Assembly (NCBI GenBank): GCA_012976225.1
Contig: JAAVVG010000031.1
Span: 62,001 to 126,000, forward strand
Length of the DNA: 64,000 bases
Direction: 5' to 3'
Origin: Golubevia sp. BC0850
Taxonomy: Eukaryota; Basidiomycota; Exobasidiomycetes; Golubeviales; Golubeviaceae
Shown: positions 47,757 through 58,689 of the stretch, piece by piece
Layout: each line of letters begins with the position of its first letter
How positions within the stretch are numbered: the first letter of the stretch is position 1
Program-made: the position numbers and the translations under genes
The notes under the pieces: model-generated
Told to the model about the DNA's origin: nothing
Seen by the model: only the letters and a program-made list of their open reading frames with translations
The model's database searches: none

Positions 47757-47942
47757 ATTGAATTAAAGCTTGAAGATGCCCAGTGTCAGTACAGGCAATA
47801 TTGATGTTAATTGGAGTGGAGTGTGTTGCGATAGGGGAAGGTTGTGGTGAGGATTCTTTGAAGCTCTACACTTCCTCTTCTCTAACCCTGATCCGACTTT
47901 CAACCCGACTGCTTTTTTTTCGATTCATTTTCCTTCATAAGG
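47757..47942. promoter_or_regulatory. Compact divergent promoter, PPP1R37-like / RAE1
   Basis: Only 186 bp separate the two divergent start codons, so the genes probably share regulation. CT-rich sequence precedes both ATGs; no specific binding site is claimed. Confidence 0.6.
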
Positions 47943-50233
47943 ATGTCCCTGTTCCAATTTTCAACGCCTCAACCCCAAAGTCAAGTTCAATCTCAAACTT
48001 CTTCACCTACTAGTCCTCCAGATATCGAAGTTCAGCAACCACCTCCAGATGGAATTAGTTCTTTGAGTTGGAGTCCTACAGCTGAGATACTGGCAGCAGG
48101 GAGTTGGGATAATCAGGTAAGTAACCTGTAAATGACTGAAAACAGGCTAATAACATGTTGAGAGGATCATAGGCTGGAGGAAGGAAGTGAAAGCAGAATC
48201 TGGAAACAGAAGGAAGAAGAAGAGAACAGGCTCTCAACGTTCTTGGGGTATCCTGCAGCGGAGTTCAGGTCTTATGTGGGAATATTGTAGCTACCTCTCA
48301 GTCGATCTTGCTCATCTAGATGGCCCAAGGTAGAGAAGGTTGAGACTGAGCAATCAAAGAGCTCTTCTCAATCCTCTCTCTATCTCTCTCTTGGAATCGG
48401 ATCGGAGTGGGCAATGTATCTGTCTGACAGCTTCTGAGTGATCACTGAGAAAGTACTCCCAGAGTGGTTGCTCTAAACAAGATTTTGGCTCAAGGTCACT
48501 CAATTTATACTCTGTTATCTCCTATTCATCCTTCTTACCTCTTCTTTCTTTCTTTCCCTTTGAATTAATAGGTCAGACTGTATCAGGTTAACTCAGATGG
48601 CTCTACAGCACCAGTTGCAATGACTGGATCTGAAGCTCCAATTCTAGATACTTGTTGGAGTAAGGTTAGTATCTCTTCTGTCTCTCTCTCTCTTTCCTAA
48701 CAAGCTTCTGTTTTAGAGTTCAGAACAAAAAAGATCAACTTAGATCTCTTGACTGAGACCAATTGAGACAGCATACGTGTCAGACCTGTCCCTTCACCAT
48801 TACTTCTCTCCCTCGACGACTTCTCTTTCTATTTTTGACTGGAAGCTTGCGACTCTTATTGACCCACAATTCTATCTCTTTATCAAATTCTTGCTCTTTT
48901 ACTCCACAGGACGGCAACCAGATATTCTCAGTAGGAGCAGACAAAGCAGGTAGAATGTACGATGTTAACACTCAACAATCAACACAAGTAGCAGCTCATG
49001 ATGCACCTATCAAATGCTGTAGAATGGTAGATCCACCTGGTGGCTCCAGTCTACTAGCTACTGGTAGTTGGGATAAGACTGTCAAGGTGCGTATCTCCCT
49101 GCCCCCCTCTCTCTGTCGTTTCCCTCGTGCACCTCGTCTCATCCTCTCTCTCTCTTTCTCTCGTCTTTTTTTATTCTCGCAGTTTTGGGATCTTCGTCAA
49201 CAAAATGCAGTAGCAACTACTCAACTCCCAGAGAGGATATACGCAATGGATGTCCACTACCCTCATTTAATAGTAGGTACTGCAGATCGTACTATACAAG
49301 CTTTCGATCTTTCAAGAAACCCAACGGAAGCTATAGTGAATATAACAAGTCCTTTGAAATATCAAACTAGGAGTATTGGTTGTTTCATTAAAGGTGATGC
49401 TAATGGTGGAAGAGGTTTCCCGGGTTATGCTGTTGGAAGTATTGAGGGTAGAGTTGGTATTCAATATATTTATCCAGAGGATAAACCGTGAGTGCTGAAG
49501 AGATTGATTGGGCAAGAAAGGAGAGAGAAGAGAGTCAGAAGAAAGCAAAACTGATGACACCCCCTCCCCCCCCCCTCTCCCCACTTCTGACTTCTCTTTC
49601 TCTCTAGTAAAACTTTCTCATTTAAGTGCCATAGAGATACTACTTCAAGAGGAAACATGCAATTATTCTCAGTCAATTCAATTTCCTTTCATCCTATACA
49701 TGGAACTTTTGCTAGTGCTGGAAGCGATGGAACCATCAGCTTTTGGGATAAGGACTCCAAGACCAAATTGAAATGTGAGTCCTCTCATCTTATCTTTCAA
49801 TGCTTCTCTCTCACTCAAAGCACCTGAAGGTCAGTCACTTCCTCCTGGAGCCATCGCTGACGACCTCCGCTTCTGCTTCTTTCCCGATCTATATAGCCTT
49901 CGACGCCAAACCTGGACCAATTTCAGCAACTGCTTTCAACAGAAATGGAAGCATCTTCGCTTATGCAGGTGGGTCTCTCTTCTTTTGTTTCACGAAATCC
50001 TTTCTCTTTGTCTCCTGAGAGCCTCTGGAATTGACTATTGTATCTCTCCCCGTGACTCACTCGCCCCTCTCTTCTCCACTTCTTATCGGCCCCAACCCCC
50101 TTTGCTCTTCTTCTTTGTCTCAGTCTCTTACGATTGGAGTAAAGGATACTCTTTTGCTGGTCCTCAACAGCCAAACCAAATCTTCTTGCATCCAACTAAA
50201 GATGAAGAAGTTAAGAAGAGACCAAAGAAGTAG
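47943..50233 (+). CDS. RAE1: mRNA export factor Rae1/Gle2, WD40 protein
   Basis: Seven exons (47943-48116, 48572-48664, 48910-49086, 49183-49487, 49608-49774, 49897-49968, 50124-50233) give 365 residues, the usual Rae1 length. Rae1/Gle2 is a seven-bladed beta-propeller that binds the Nup98/Nup116 GLEBS motif and works in mRNA export at the nuclear pore. Characteristic strings are DGISSLSWSPTAEILAAGSW, DGNQIFSVGADKAGRMYDVN, HDAPIKCCRMV, LATGSWDKTVKFWDLR, LPERIYAMDVHYPHLIVGTA, KYQTRSIGCF, EGRVGIQYI, CHRDT and FAYAVSYDWSKGY. The first 35 residues are Ser/Gln/Pro-rich. All splice phases agree. The only odd point is the 455-bp first intron. Confidence 0.95.
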
Positions 50234-50724
50234 AGGGTCAGAGAGGAAGGGGAGGAGAGGGCAGTCACTAATGCTAGCACTCGGAGATGAGAGAAGAATT
50301 TAGAAGAAAGGTCTCTTGGAGATAGGAAGGGAGAGGGAGTAAGGAAAGGATGTCCGAGACTCTTTCTGTTTTGAAGGCTCATGATTCCACAAATACAAAT
50401 GTACTAGTATAGTTTCTTTTCCCTGAACACGGCATACAAACCTATGTTCGATTCCCAAATCTGAAGTGCAGAGTGTAAGAACTAGAGAACCTGTTCAGTT
50501 ATCGGGAAACGAGAGAGGAGATAACAAATCCGTTAGCACCGTCGATGAGAAGAGCTTAGTTTTGGGTGTTGCCAATTCTCTTTCTCCCTCCTATCCACAT
50601 TTTTCTTTTTGTTTTCAAGCCCAACTTGTTGATAGTGAATCAAGAGAAGTGTCAAAGAATCGGATTCGGTCAAGGTCTTCTCATCCTCATCCGTCAACTT
50701 GGTTCTACTCTACTCCACCTCAGC
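50234..50724. other. Intergenic
   Basis: This is the RAE1 3' flank and the promoter of the next gene. ORFs that run through it in other frames have no motif. Nothing else is seen. Confidence 0.5.
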
Positions 50725-52416
50725 ATGACTTCCAATTCGCCAGTTGATCCCACGACATCATCATCCACTCCTCTCTCAGCTTTGTTCCTTCACACTCACA
50801 ACGTAGCTAGAAACCTGAAGCCTTCACCAGATGGAGAATTAGCCAACGCTTTACATGAAACTTTGCATTTCGCTTTAGATGGTGAAGAAGAAGATTGGGG
50901 GATTAGACAAAATCAAACTTCAGTAGCTGCAGGTTGTGGTGGTGAAGAAACTAAAGCATCCCAATCTGAATCTACCAATCCATCAAATGAAATAGGTTTC
51001 ATAACTTTGAAGAATTCCTCAGGTCAAGAATATCAATTACCAACAGCTAGACCTGGTTTCTTCCTTTCTTCAAACCCTTCAAGACCTTACATTTCTTATT
51101 CTTGGTCTCCAAAAAACAAGATCTTAAGTTTACCAAATCCAACTTTGATCTCAAACCCTACTCAATTAGATCCTTGTAGTCCTGAAAAGAGAAACGATTT
51201 CGATGTTACTGCTAAATTGTTCTTTTTGGGTGAACCTGGAGACAATGGTTTCGATCCTGGTTTCATTGATCAAGCTTTAAATCGGTTAACCTTAACTACT
51301 GGTCTAATCACTGTTGATACTCTCATCTTGGCATTTCCAGCTTTGAAATTGGACTCAAATTGGGGAGAGAGTAAGGGAGAACGGAATAGTCCTTGTGGTG
51401 GTGAGAGTGAAGGTGATGATCGAGGGAAGGAAGAAGAACCTCTAAGTCAGGAAGAATTGAACAGGTTGAACAGAGACATTCAGCATGTCAGGAGGCTTTG
51501 GGAGGTGAGTCTTGCGAGCAGAGCTGAGAGGTGACTGTTTGGGGGAGGAAGCTCAAGAGTCGACAGATAGAGCAAGGAGTAGGTCTTGAATAAGAGACGC
51601 ATAAGGGAGTCTACGATCCTAAGTCAGACATCAGTAGAGTAGAACTTGACAGCGAAGGGCTTCTCGAGTTAATCTCAACCCTGTTTGCCTTTTCTCATTC
51701 CTCTCTTTCCCCCTCCCTCTTCTTCCTTCTCCTTTCCCAGGCCGTCTCTCCAAACCCTCAATGCTTATCTCTAGGTCTATCAGATTTCTCTCTCCCATCA
51801 CTTCAAGCTCTATTCTCTTCCTTCTCTCCTCCTCCGCCTCCTCACAATTCTACCACCTCCAATTCTTCTTTGTCTGAAAACATCAAATCCTCGGAATCTT
51901 CTTCAAACAGTCATTCAACTTCGACAGTTCCAGTAGTAGCGCCTGCTTTAGAAGTAGAATCGACTTCAAGCGCATTTACAACTCCAAGTCAAACTAGAAG
52001 ACCAAGAGTTGTAACTATCAATGTTAAAGAAGACCCTTGTTCTTTTGATAGAGAATTGAGTAGTTGGTGTGAAGAAGAAGGGATGGGAGTTTTGGCTCAT
52101 GCTGATAGGAAAGGTAAGTATCAGATCATGTAGTTTTTTTAGTTTTTTTTTTGATGAAACTCGCTTCAAAAAAAGATCCTCGAATCTTCTTTTCTAACCC
52201 TTTCTCTTGTCTTCATCTTTTCTCCTCGAACCTTCAGATATCCTTCCAGAACACACTTTAAGTTCTTTACTATCAGAATTCATTTCAGATTTGCCACATC
52301 CAATTCCAACTGACAAGACTCTTCGAGCTAGATGGGTTTTGAAATACTCTGTCCTTATTGAACAGAGGGGGGTCTTAGCTGATAGAGGATACATTGTCTA
52401 TGCTGATACTGAATGA
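50725..52416 (+). CDS. Glutamate-cysteine ligase modifier-like protein
   Basis: Three exons (50725-51504, 51741-52113, 52238-52416) give 443 residues. The pattern fits the aldo/keto-reductase-like glutamate-cysteine ligase modifier (GCLM) family, which tunes the first step of glutathione synthesis. It includes FDVTAKLFFLGEPGDNGFD, GLITVDTLILAFPAL, LNRDIQHVRRLWEAV, LSLGLSDFSLPSLQALFSS, TINVKEDPCSFDRELSSWCE, MGVLAHADRKDILP and RWVLKYSVLIEQRGVLADRG. The catalytic tetrad of true AKRs is not evident, as expected for GCLM. A Ser-rich insert interrupts the barrel in exon 2. The start at 50725 was chosen as the first ATG of the frame after a clear promoter; an upstream in-frame ATG at 50566 lies in noncoding-like sequence. 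Confidence 0.78.
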
Positions 52417-52870
52417 GGCGAAACGCTCATGGAATAGACATCTCGTTTCTTCTCCTTTCCTGACAGGCCCTGATCAACTTGTTTGAGACCCTCTTCTTTT
52501 GTCTCTCTTCTGTGTTGTACTTTCGTCACTCTGGTATCTTCCTACTCAACAAGATGATCGGCTTTGGTTCAATAGATGTCAAACACTCGATCTTGAGTGG
52601 CTGTGGTCTGGATGGAAAACGTTTCTTGGTACGAGTACATGGATAAGCTAAATGTTTACAAGCATCATAGAGGAAAGAGGAACAAGGGAAAAAGAAGAGG
52701 GAAAATCGGGAGGTGATGCACAGAGATGAAGAGAGGACCGAATCAATGTTCTTTGAGAATAGACGAATGAGGAAGGAGGAGACAAATTCGAGCGACCGGT
52801 CATGTCGAGACAATTGAAGGAATTAGAAGAAGTTGAACGACACCAGAAAGGGGGGAAAGCCAAGAAAGTT

Positions 52871-54117
52871 CTACCTGTTGTATGCGTTCGCATAGCCTAA
52901 TTCAGGCAACCTTGGAGGACCTCCTCTTCCATTTGAATTCAATTGACTTTGAATAGCGGCATAAGGATCCCCCCCTCCTCCCCCTCCCGAGTTTCCATAA
53001 GCTCCATAATCATAACTCTGTCTAGCGTTTCCATCATTGAAAGGATTTGGATTATAAGAATCTCTCCTTTCGTAAGAGTTGTATGAATTTTGATGTTGAG
53101 GTTGTTTCATTCCATATCTTGCTTCAATATCAGCTAAAGTTCTTGTAGGTTGTCTAGCTGGTGATTCTGATCTACCACCTCCATAATTCGAATAACCTCC
53201 AGGTGCATTGTAACCGTCCTCATCATCGTATCCTCCTCCATAATTTCCATTCCCTCCATCCCCATATCTGTTGGATGAGAGAGCTGCACCTTCTCCTCCG
53301 AAATCATCATCATCATCGCCTAAAGGTTCGAATGCTGAATTCTCGGCGGGATGAACGAAAGGTGGGATTCGAGGTCCATTCTTTCGAGATTGTCTCCAGG
53401 TTCTCAAGAAGAGTAGAAGCGTTAGAAGCCAAGATACTGTGTCGGACGAGGGCCAAAAAGAATCAAGAGATCAGTAATGACAATGTCAACTTCAACCTTT
53501 CAACAGAAAAGACCGACAGGCCAACTTTCAAAAGGAGAACTCACCCCAGACAAACCAAGCAAAAGCGCTAGCAGCTTTCTTCGTCGTGCAAAAGCTAGGC
53601 AGAGCTTTCTGAAAATCTTCCTTGGATCCTGAACTTGGACTTTCGGCGTGAGGATCTTTACTTGCATCTTTACAGCCAGCGGAAGTGTAAGCTGAAATAG
53701 TAGCTGCTAACGCTCCAATTAGCCCAACCAAGGTCCAAACGCCATTGACTACCAATCCAACTCTCGCTTCTCCCAGCGCTCTGTTTAAGCTTTTCCCGTA
53801 TCTGTAGTTTGATCTTTCGTATAGGATCGGCACTAAGAGGAACATTGCCGAAGAAAGTAAAGCTGCGACTGAAAGAAAGAGTAAGAATCCTGTGAGACCA
53901 GATAGACCTCCTACCCATTTTCCTTGGAAGATAGCTAGAACGATGGCAGAGATTAAAAGACAGAATGCGAGGACTATCTGAGCTATTCGAGAGTAGAAGG
54001 AGAGCTGTGTGACTTTGTCCTGTGGGAGGTGAGAGGAGATTTGGATTGGAGATTGGGGTACGTCGTCAGAAGTCGGTAATGAATTAGCAGCGAGACAAAG
54101 ACTGTCATCAAAAACAC
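52871..54117 (-). CDS. MARVEL-domain membrane protein, 5' end unresolved
   Basis: Two minus-strand exons are clear: about 54117-53545 and 53436-52871, joined in phase at AWFVW|VSWLL. Four hydrophobic helices are visible: IAQIVLAFCLLISAIVLAIF, LTGFLLFLSVAALLSSAMFL, WTLVGLIGALAATISAYT, then SAFAWFVWVSWLLTLLLFL. This is the MARVEL topology of fungal plasma-membrane proteins related to Nce102/Fhn1. A soluble tail rich in Gly, Tyr and Asn follows (GNYGGGYDDEDGYNAPGGYS) and contains LADIEARYG. No in-frame ATG precedes the first exon before a stop, so a short upstream exon is missing from this model. The gene converges on the GCLM-like gene (454 bp apart). Confidence 0.7.
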
Positions 54118-54403
54118 CGCTAGTCAGACAATGTCACATTTGGAGATGTACGAATCGAAGGAGAGGTGCCAATCAGAGTATGCCAACACCGCCTCTTCTC
54201 TCTCTCAGGATGCTGCGTGTCACTCGTAAGAGAAGGCTTCTCGGAGCAGCTGTGAATCTTTCCATTGTGATGGTAAGACTCTCTTCAAATCGAATGGGAG
54301 GCAATTGCTTCAATTTCAAAGCTCCGGTGCGGTATCCTTCAACCCTCTCCTGTCCTTTCCAGTCAGGTTCTCTAAGTCATGTGAATCCCACTGATTGAGA
54401 CCT

Positions 54404-54610
54404 CTACTCATGTTCCATGCTCAAAGCTTCTGTTGAACTCACCTCATCGATTCCATCTGAATCCCCCCTCAAAGGACCAAGGTTACCAATTCCTTGAGAG
54501 AACTTGCTCTGTTTGTTACTTCCACCTGGACCTCCAGGTTGACCTCCCCTCTGATCCGCAGGTGGATCTAATTTGTCGAAGATCCTTTTTATTGATGTGA
54601 AGTCTACCAT
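54404..54610 (-). CDS. Small Gly-rich hypothetical protein
   Basis: The minus-strand start at 54610 gives MVDFTSIKRIFDKLDPPADQ, then a Gly/Pro/Gln stretch and GDSDGIDE before a GTGAGT donor at about 54442. A possible second exon near 54386 would add NLTGKDRRGLKDTAPEL and stop; otherwise the ORF ends at 54404. It is divergent from the Smr gene (100 bp between starts). The family is unknown. The donor and composition make it a likely real gene, but the end is not fixed. Confidence 0.4.
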   Translation of the reverse strand: MVDFTSIKRIFDKLDPPADQRGGQPGGPGGSNKQSKFSQGIGNLGPLRGDSDGIDEVSSTEALSMEHE

Positions 54611-54710
54611 AAACGAAAAGTCTTTGTTAAGATGGTGATGTGAGAGAATCGATGGCAGTGCACCGTGTTGCTCTTCATTTTAGCGTGGAATTGGAGCTAC
54701 TCGAAACCCC

Positions 54711-55574
54711 ATGTTCTCCTGGTTCAATTGGATCTTCTCAAGTGAATCTAAGCTCGAGAAAAGCGAAAAGCTGAGGTTAGATGCTAGAAAAGAAGGTTCA
54801 GAGATGGCAGTCGCCTTTGAAGCAGCTTCTGAATCCTATCAGAGAGGAGATGGCCAGAAAGCAAAGCTACTGTCGGTCAAAGCAAGGAAACACGAGATGA
54901 AGATGAAAGACTTGAATTCATCAGCTCAGAAGCTCATTTTTGAGCATTACAATGGAGATAAAGAGAGAGGGGGAGATCAGATTGGTGAGTAGAACGAACC
55001 TTTCTGGTCTGAGTCCATCTCCGAGTTGACGTTCTCATTTCTCAATTCCACCTTCACATACAGACCTTCATGGACTCCACGTTGCGGAAGCTGTTGAACA
55101 GGCAAGGCTAGGAATTGAACGAGCTCGCAGAAGGCGGGAGCTAGAGCTGAGAATCATCGTTGGAAAAGTGAGTACTTCGAGTAGCGAGCTTTGAAGCTGC
55201 TAGGGCAAGTTCTGATCCTAATATTCTTGCCCTTTGATCTACGAAACTCTTCAGGGTCTACATTCTCCTGGCCAGATAGCAAAGCTCAAGCCAGCTATTG
55301 AGAAGTTGGTGAAAGAGTAAGTGTTCAACAATCTCTACTCTCCCACTTCAGTTTTTCTCTTCGTCGCAGCTCTCTAGAATATCATCTGACCTTGATCACC
55401 GATCACCCTCTTATCTTATCTAGTCAAAAGCTGTCCTGTAGGCTTGATCGTTCCAACTCGGGAGTCCTTATAGTTGATCTGGACAGACAGTCAAGTTTCT
55501 CCCCGTTGCTCCTCATTCTTCTTCTGGTTTCGTTGTACCTCTTCTTTCACTATGCTATGAATCTTTTCAGATAG
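54711..55574 (+). CDS. Smr-domain protein with DUF1771
   Basis: Exons 54711-54984, 55064-55167, 55255-55316 and 55424-55574 give 196 residues. The N-terminal DUF1771 helices are RLDARKEGSEMAVAFEAASE and RGDGQKAKLLSVKARKHEMK. The Smr domain follows with DLHGLHVAEAVE, LELRIIVGKGLHSPG and LSCRLDRSNSGVLIVDL. Smr proteins bind nucleic acid and some nick RNA or DNA; the DLHGLH and GLHSPG motifs carry the expected conserved residues. The last exon continues past the domain into a hydrophobic stretch (FSPLLLILLLVSLYLFFHYA), unusual for this family. It may be a genuine tail anchor or an unspliced 3' end. Confidence 0.8.
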
Positions 55575-55671
55575 ACAGACTACGATTTGTTCTGATTGCC
55601 TGCAAGCAGAAAGAGGCAGTGCAGTATGTATTGTAGGTCGAAGCACGCAGCTCGCAGAAGAGCTCACAGAC

Positions 55672-58030
55672 ATGAACACCACTTCCTCAAGTCCAGTTCA
55701 GAGATCTAAAAACTCGAGCTCCGATCCGGAAACTGCGAAAGCTCATTCCAGAGAACCCTCAAGATCCAAACCTCAAGACCAGAAAGACAGAACTAGGGCC
55801 TTTACTTCTAGAAGCCTTATCTTTTTCTTTTGCACATCTATCCTCCTTCTTTTCCTCTACTACCGTTCTTCAACCTATTCTCAATTAAAGATGAAGTTCA
55901 ATCCTTTCTCCAAAGATCATAAGGAGGGTCAGCAGGCTCACTTCGAAGCACCAGGCGCTGAGGGAGAGGAAAAAGTGAATGTGGCTGTGAGTGTTCTAAG
56001 TTGAGATCTCAGCTCTGATGCGATGTATTCCTTCGGCTTGGATGGCTCAGATGATTTATGGAGAAGAATCAAGCAGCTGACAGTAGTTAAGCTGTCAAGG
56101 AAAGAAGGGGAGACGCAGACGGAAGTATGTGGAGCTGGACCTAGGAGGCTAGGCGATAAGCCCTATCAGAGAGCTTAGTAGAGAACAATACCCCTTCTAA
56201 ATCTCCAGAATTGTAGAGGTTTGATACTCTCGAACTCAGACCGCTTCTTGAGGGTAGAAAGAAGATCTCAAGGTCTGAGAGTCTTCGCTGCGTAGAATCT
56301 TCATCTGCAAGGCCGGTTGGTGCTTCTTGCTCTCGCCAATCTCATTTCTTTCCAATCGAGATCCATAGAATCTCAGAGAGCTCACTTCTTGGCCCTCGAG
56401 CTTTGCTTTCGATTGCTTAATCAGGTTCTCTCTTTCCTCTCCTATCCGCTGTAGTACTTCGTCAACTGGGGGATCTACGCCAGAAAGTACTTTCCAAAAG
56501 ACGTCCCAGTTGAGCACTTGACTCATCTGCTCTATGCATTTGCAGACGTCAGACAAGATACCGGTGAGGTTTTTTTGACTGACAAGTGGGCCGATGAAGA
56601 TGTGAGTTCCAAATTTCCTCGTCGCAGAAACCTTGCCTTCCCAGACCAACGATTCTTTCCTTTCGGGCTTTGCTCTTAGATCCACTATGATGGAGATTCG
56701 TGGAACGATCAAGGAACGCTCCTTTTCGGAAACTTCAAGCAGTGAGTCATCTGCGTGCTATCAAAATCTTTAGACCTGCGCTTCTCCGAAAGCCCACTTC
56801 CTTTTCTTTTCCCTTCCTATTCAATCCCATTATCATTCGATTGAACCAGACTCGCTTTACTGAAACACTCGAATCGAAAGCTCAAGCTACTCCTATCCAT
56901 CGGAGGTTGGACGTTCTCTTCCCATTTCCCTTCAGTTGCATCTTCACCCTCTAGTCGATCAAACTTCGTCAAGTCCTCCATCGAACTTCTCGAGAACTAC
57001 GGATTGGATGGATTAGACGTAGATTGGGAATATCCGAAGGATCCTAACCAAGCCGAGAATTACGTTTCTCTGTTGAAAGAATTGAGAGAGGGTCTAGATG
57101 AATGCTCGAGGAAGAGAGGACAAGGAAATGGAAAGTTCCTACTTACTATTGCTGCTCCTTGTGGAAAGGATCATTATGAGAAACTCAAGCTGAAGGAGAT
57201 GGATCGATACCTGGATTTCTGGAACTTGATGGCTTACGACTATAGCGGTGGTTGGGACAGTGTTGCTGGACACCAAGTGAGTAATCGAAATGAATCGAGC
57301 CCTCTTAAAGAGTCCCATCTTGACATGTTGTCTCTTTTTTCTATCGAGATGTGACTCTCCCAAGTCGACTCTAGGCTCCGAGCTGACACTTACCTCTTTC
57401 GCCCTTTCCTCACTATTCTCGTTTCGAAGGCTAACCTTCACGGCCCCTCCCCATCAACAGAAACAGCAGTTCAACATTATGTTTCATCTGGAGTTCCTTC
57501 CAACAAGCTCGTGATCGGACTTCCTCTCTATGGAAGAGCATTCGAAAACACAGATGGAATCGGAAAACCGTTTTCTGGCATCGGAGAAGGAAGTTGGGAG
57601 GCGGGAAATTGGGACTACAAATCTCTTCCCCTTCAAGGATCAAAGGAACACTTCGATCAGAAACTAGGCTCTACCTATTCCTACGATGAAGCCAAAAGAA
57701 AGCTGATCAGTTACGACAGTCCAGACTCGGTGAAGATGAAGTTGGACTGGATCAAGCAGAAAGGCTTGAAAGGTTCAATGTTTTGGGAACTGAGTGGAGA
57801 TGCAAAGGGAGAAAGAGGTCTGGTTGAAATGTCTGCAAGACAGGTGAGTCTAAGAAGGCACTCAGGCTTCAGATGAGCTCGCTCGCTCGCTACGAGTCTA
57901 GCCCTCCTGACAGTTCTTTGCCTCTCTTTTTCTTTTCACCTCTCAGCTCGGAATGTTAGACTCTTCTCTCAATACCGTCGACTATCCACATTCCAAGTTC
58001 GAAAACATGAGAAGTGGCTTCAAGTCATGA
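55672..58030 (+). CDS. GH18 chitinase
   Basis: Six exons (55672-55986, 56455-56601, 56680-56741, 56850-57276, 57430-57843, 57947-58030) give 482 residues. The glycoside hydrolase 18 barrel shows [59 protein letters not shown], the catalytic [10 protein letters not shown] (final Glu is the acid), [28 protein letters not shown] and [13 protein letters not shown]. It cleaves chitin beta-1,4 links. The first start gives a hydrophobic segment ([17 protein letters not shown]) that could anchor the enzyme as type II. A second ATG at 55894 ([13 protein letters not shown]) would give a cytosolic or unconventionally secreted form, as in Ustilago Cts1. Intron 1 is 468 bp. Confidence 0.9.
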
Positions 58031-58689
58031 TACCTTTTGTGCACATTCTTGTCCCATGTTGCCTTTGGCCTTTCCGTTTCCCTTTCCAGTCGAATTGGCA
58101 AACTAATTAACATCCCTTCAGATGTACATGAACATACGCATTCTTAGTTTCCAGTCATCGATTCTACTCCACCGTTACGATCCTATCCAGACTTAGAAGC
58201 GGACTGATGCCTGCTCACATAGACACGGTAGCTCAAGCTGCCCAGGAAAGGGAAAGGTGGAGTTTAAGCGTTCAAGATCTTCTCCCTTGTTCGTTTACTC
58301 AACTCTCGTGTTCGACCTCTCATAGATTGGGATTCACTGATCTTGCGTCCTTTCTCGCGGACCAGATTCTGGATCATCTAGATCTCATGAGAACTCCTGT
58401 GGTATAGTATGAGAGCCAAGTGGGGACGTCGATCGACTCTGTCGCTCAATATTGAGCTTGGCACACGCTGATCTCGAGAACTGAGAGAGCTAAACTTGGA
58501 AGAAGTGACCCATGGTGAAGGGTGAAGTTGACTGTTCTGAGCTCTACTCAAACCAAGAGGGAGCAGGAGATTCCGTTCTGAAACTTGGCACCACACCCAT
58601 CATAGCTGACCCTCTCCTGATCCAGTTTGAAGACAGAAAATGAGAGCGAAAGAATGCCGCGCCAGACCTGGTCATTCTTCCCAGACGAA
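58031..58689. other. Intergenic between chitinase and dispersed repeat
   Basis: Contains the chitinase 3' flank. Short ORFs on both strands have no motif. Similarity to the left repeat fades out around 58690. Confidence 0.4.

Noticed and set aside
56236-56712. 158-codon minus-strand ORF
   Set aside because: Overlaps chitinase exons that have clear GH18 motifs on the plus strand.
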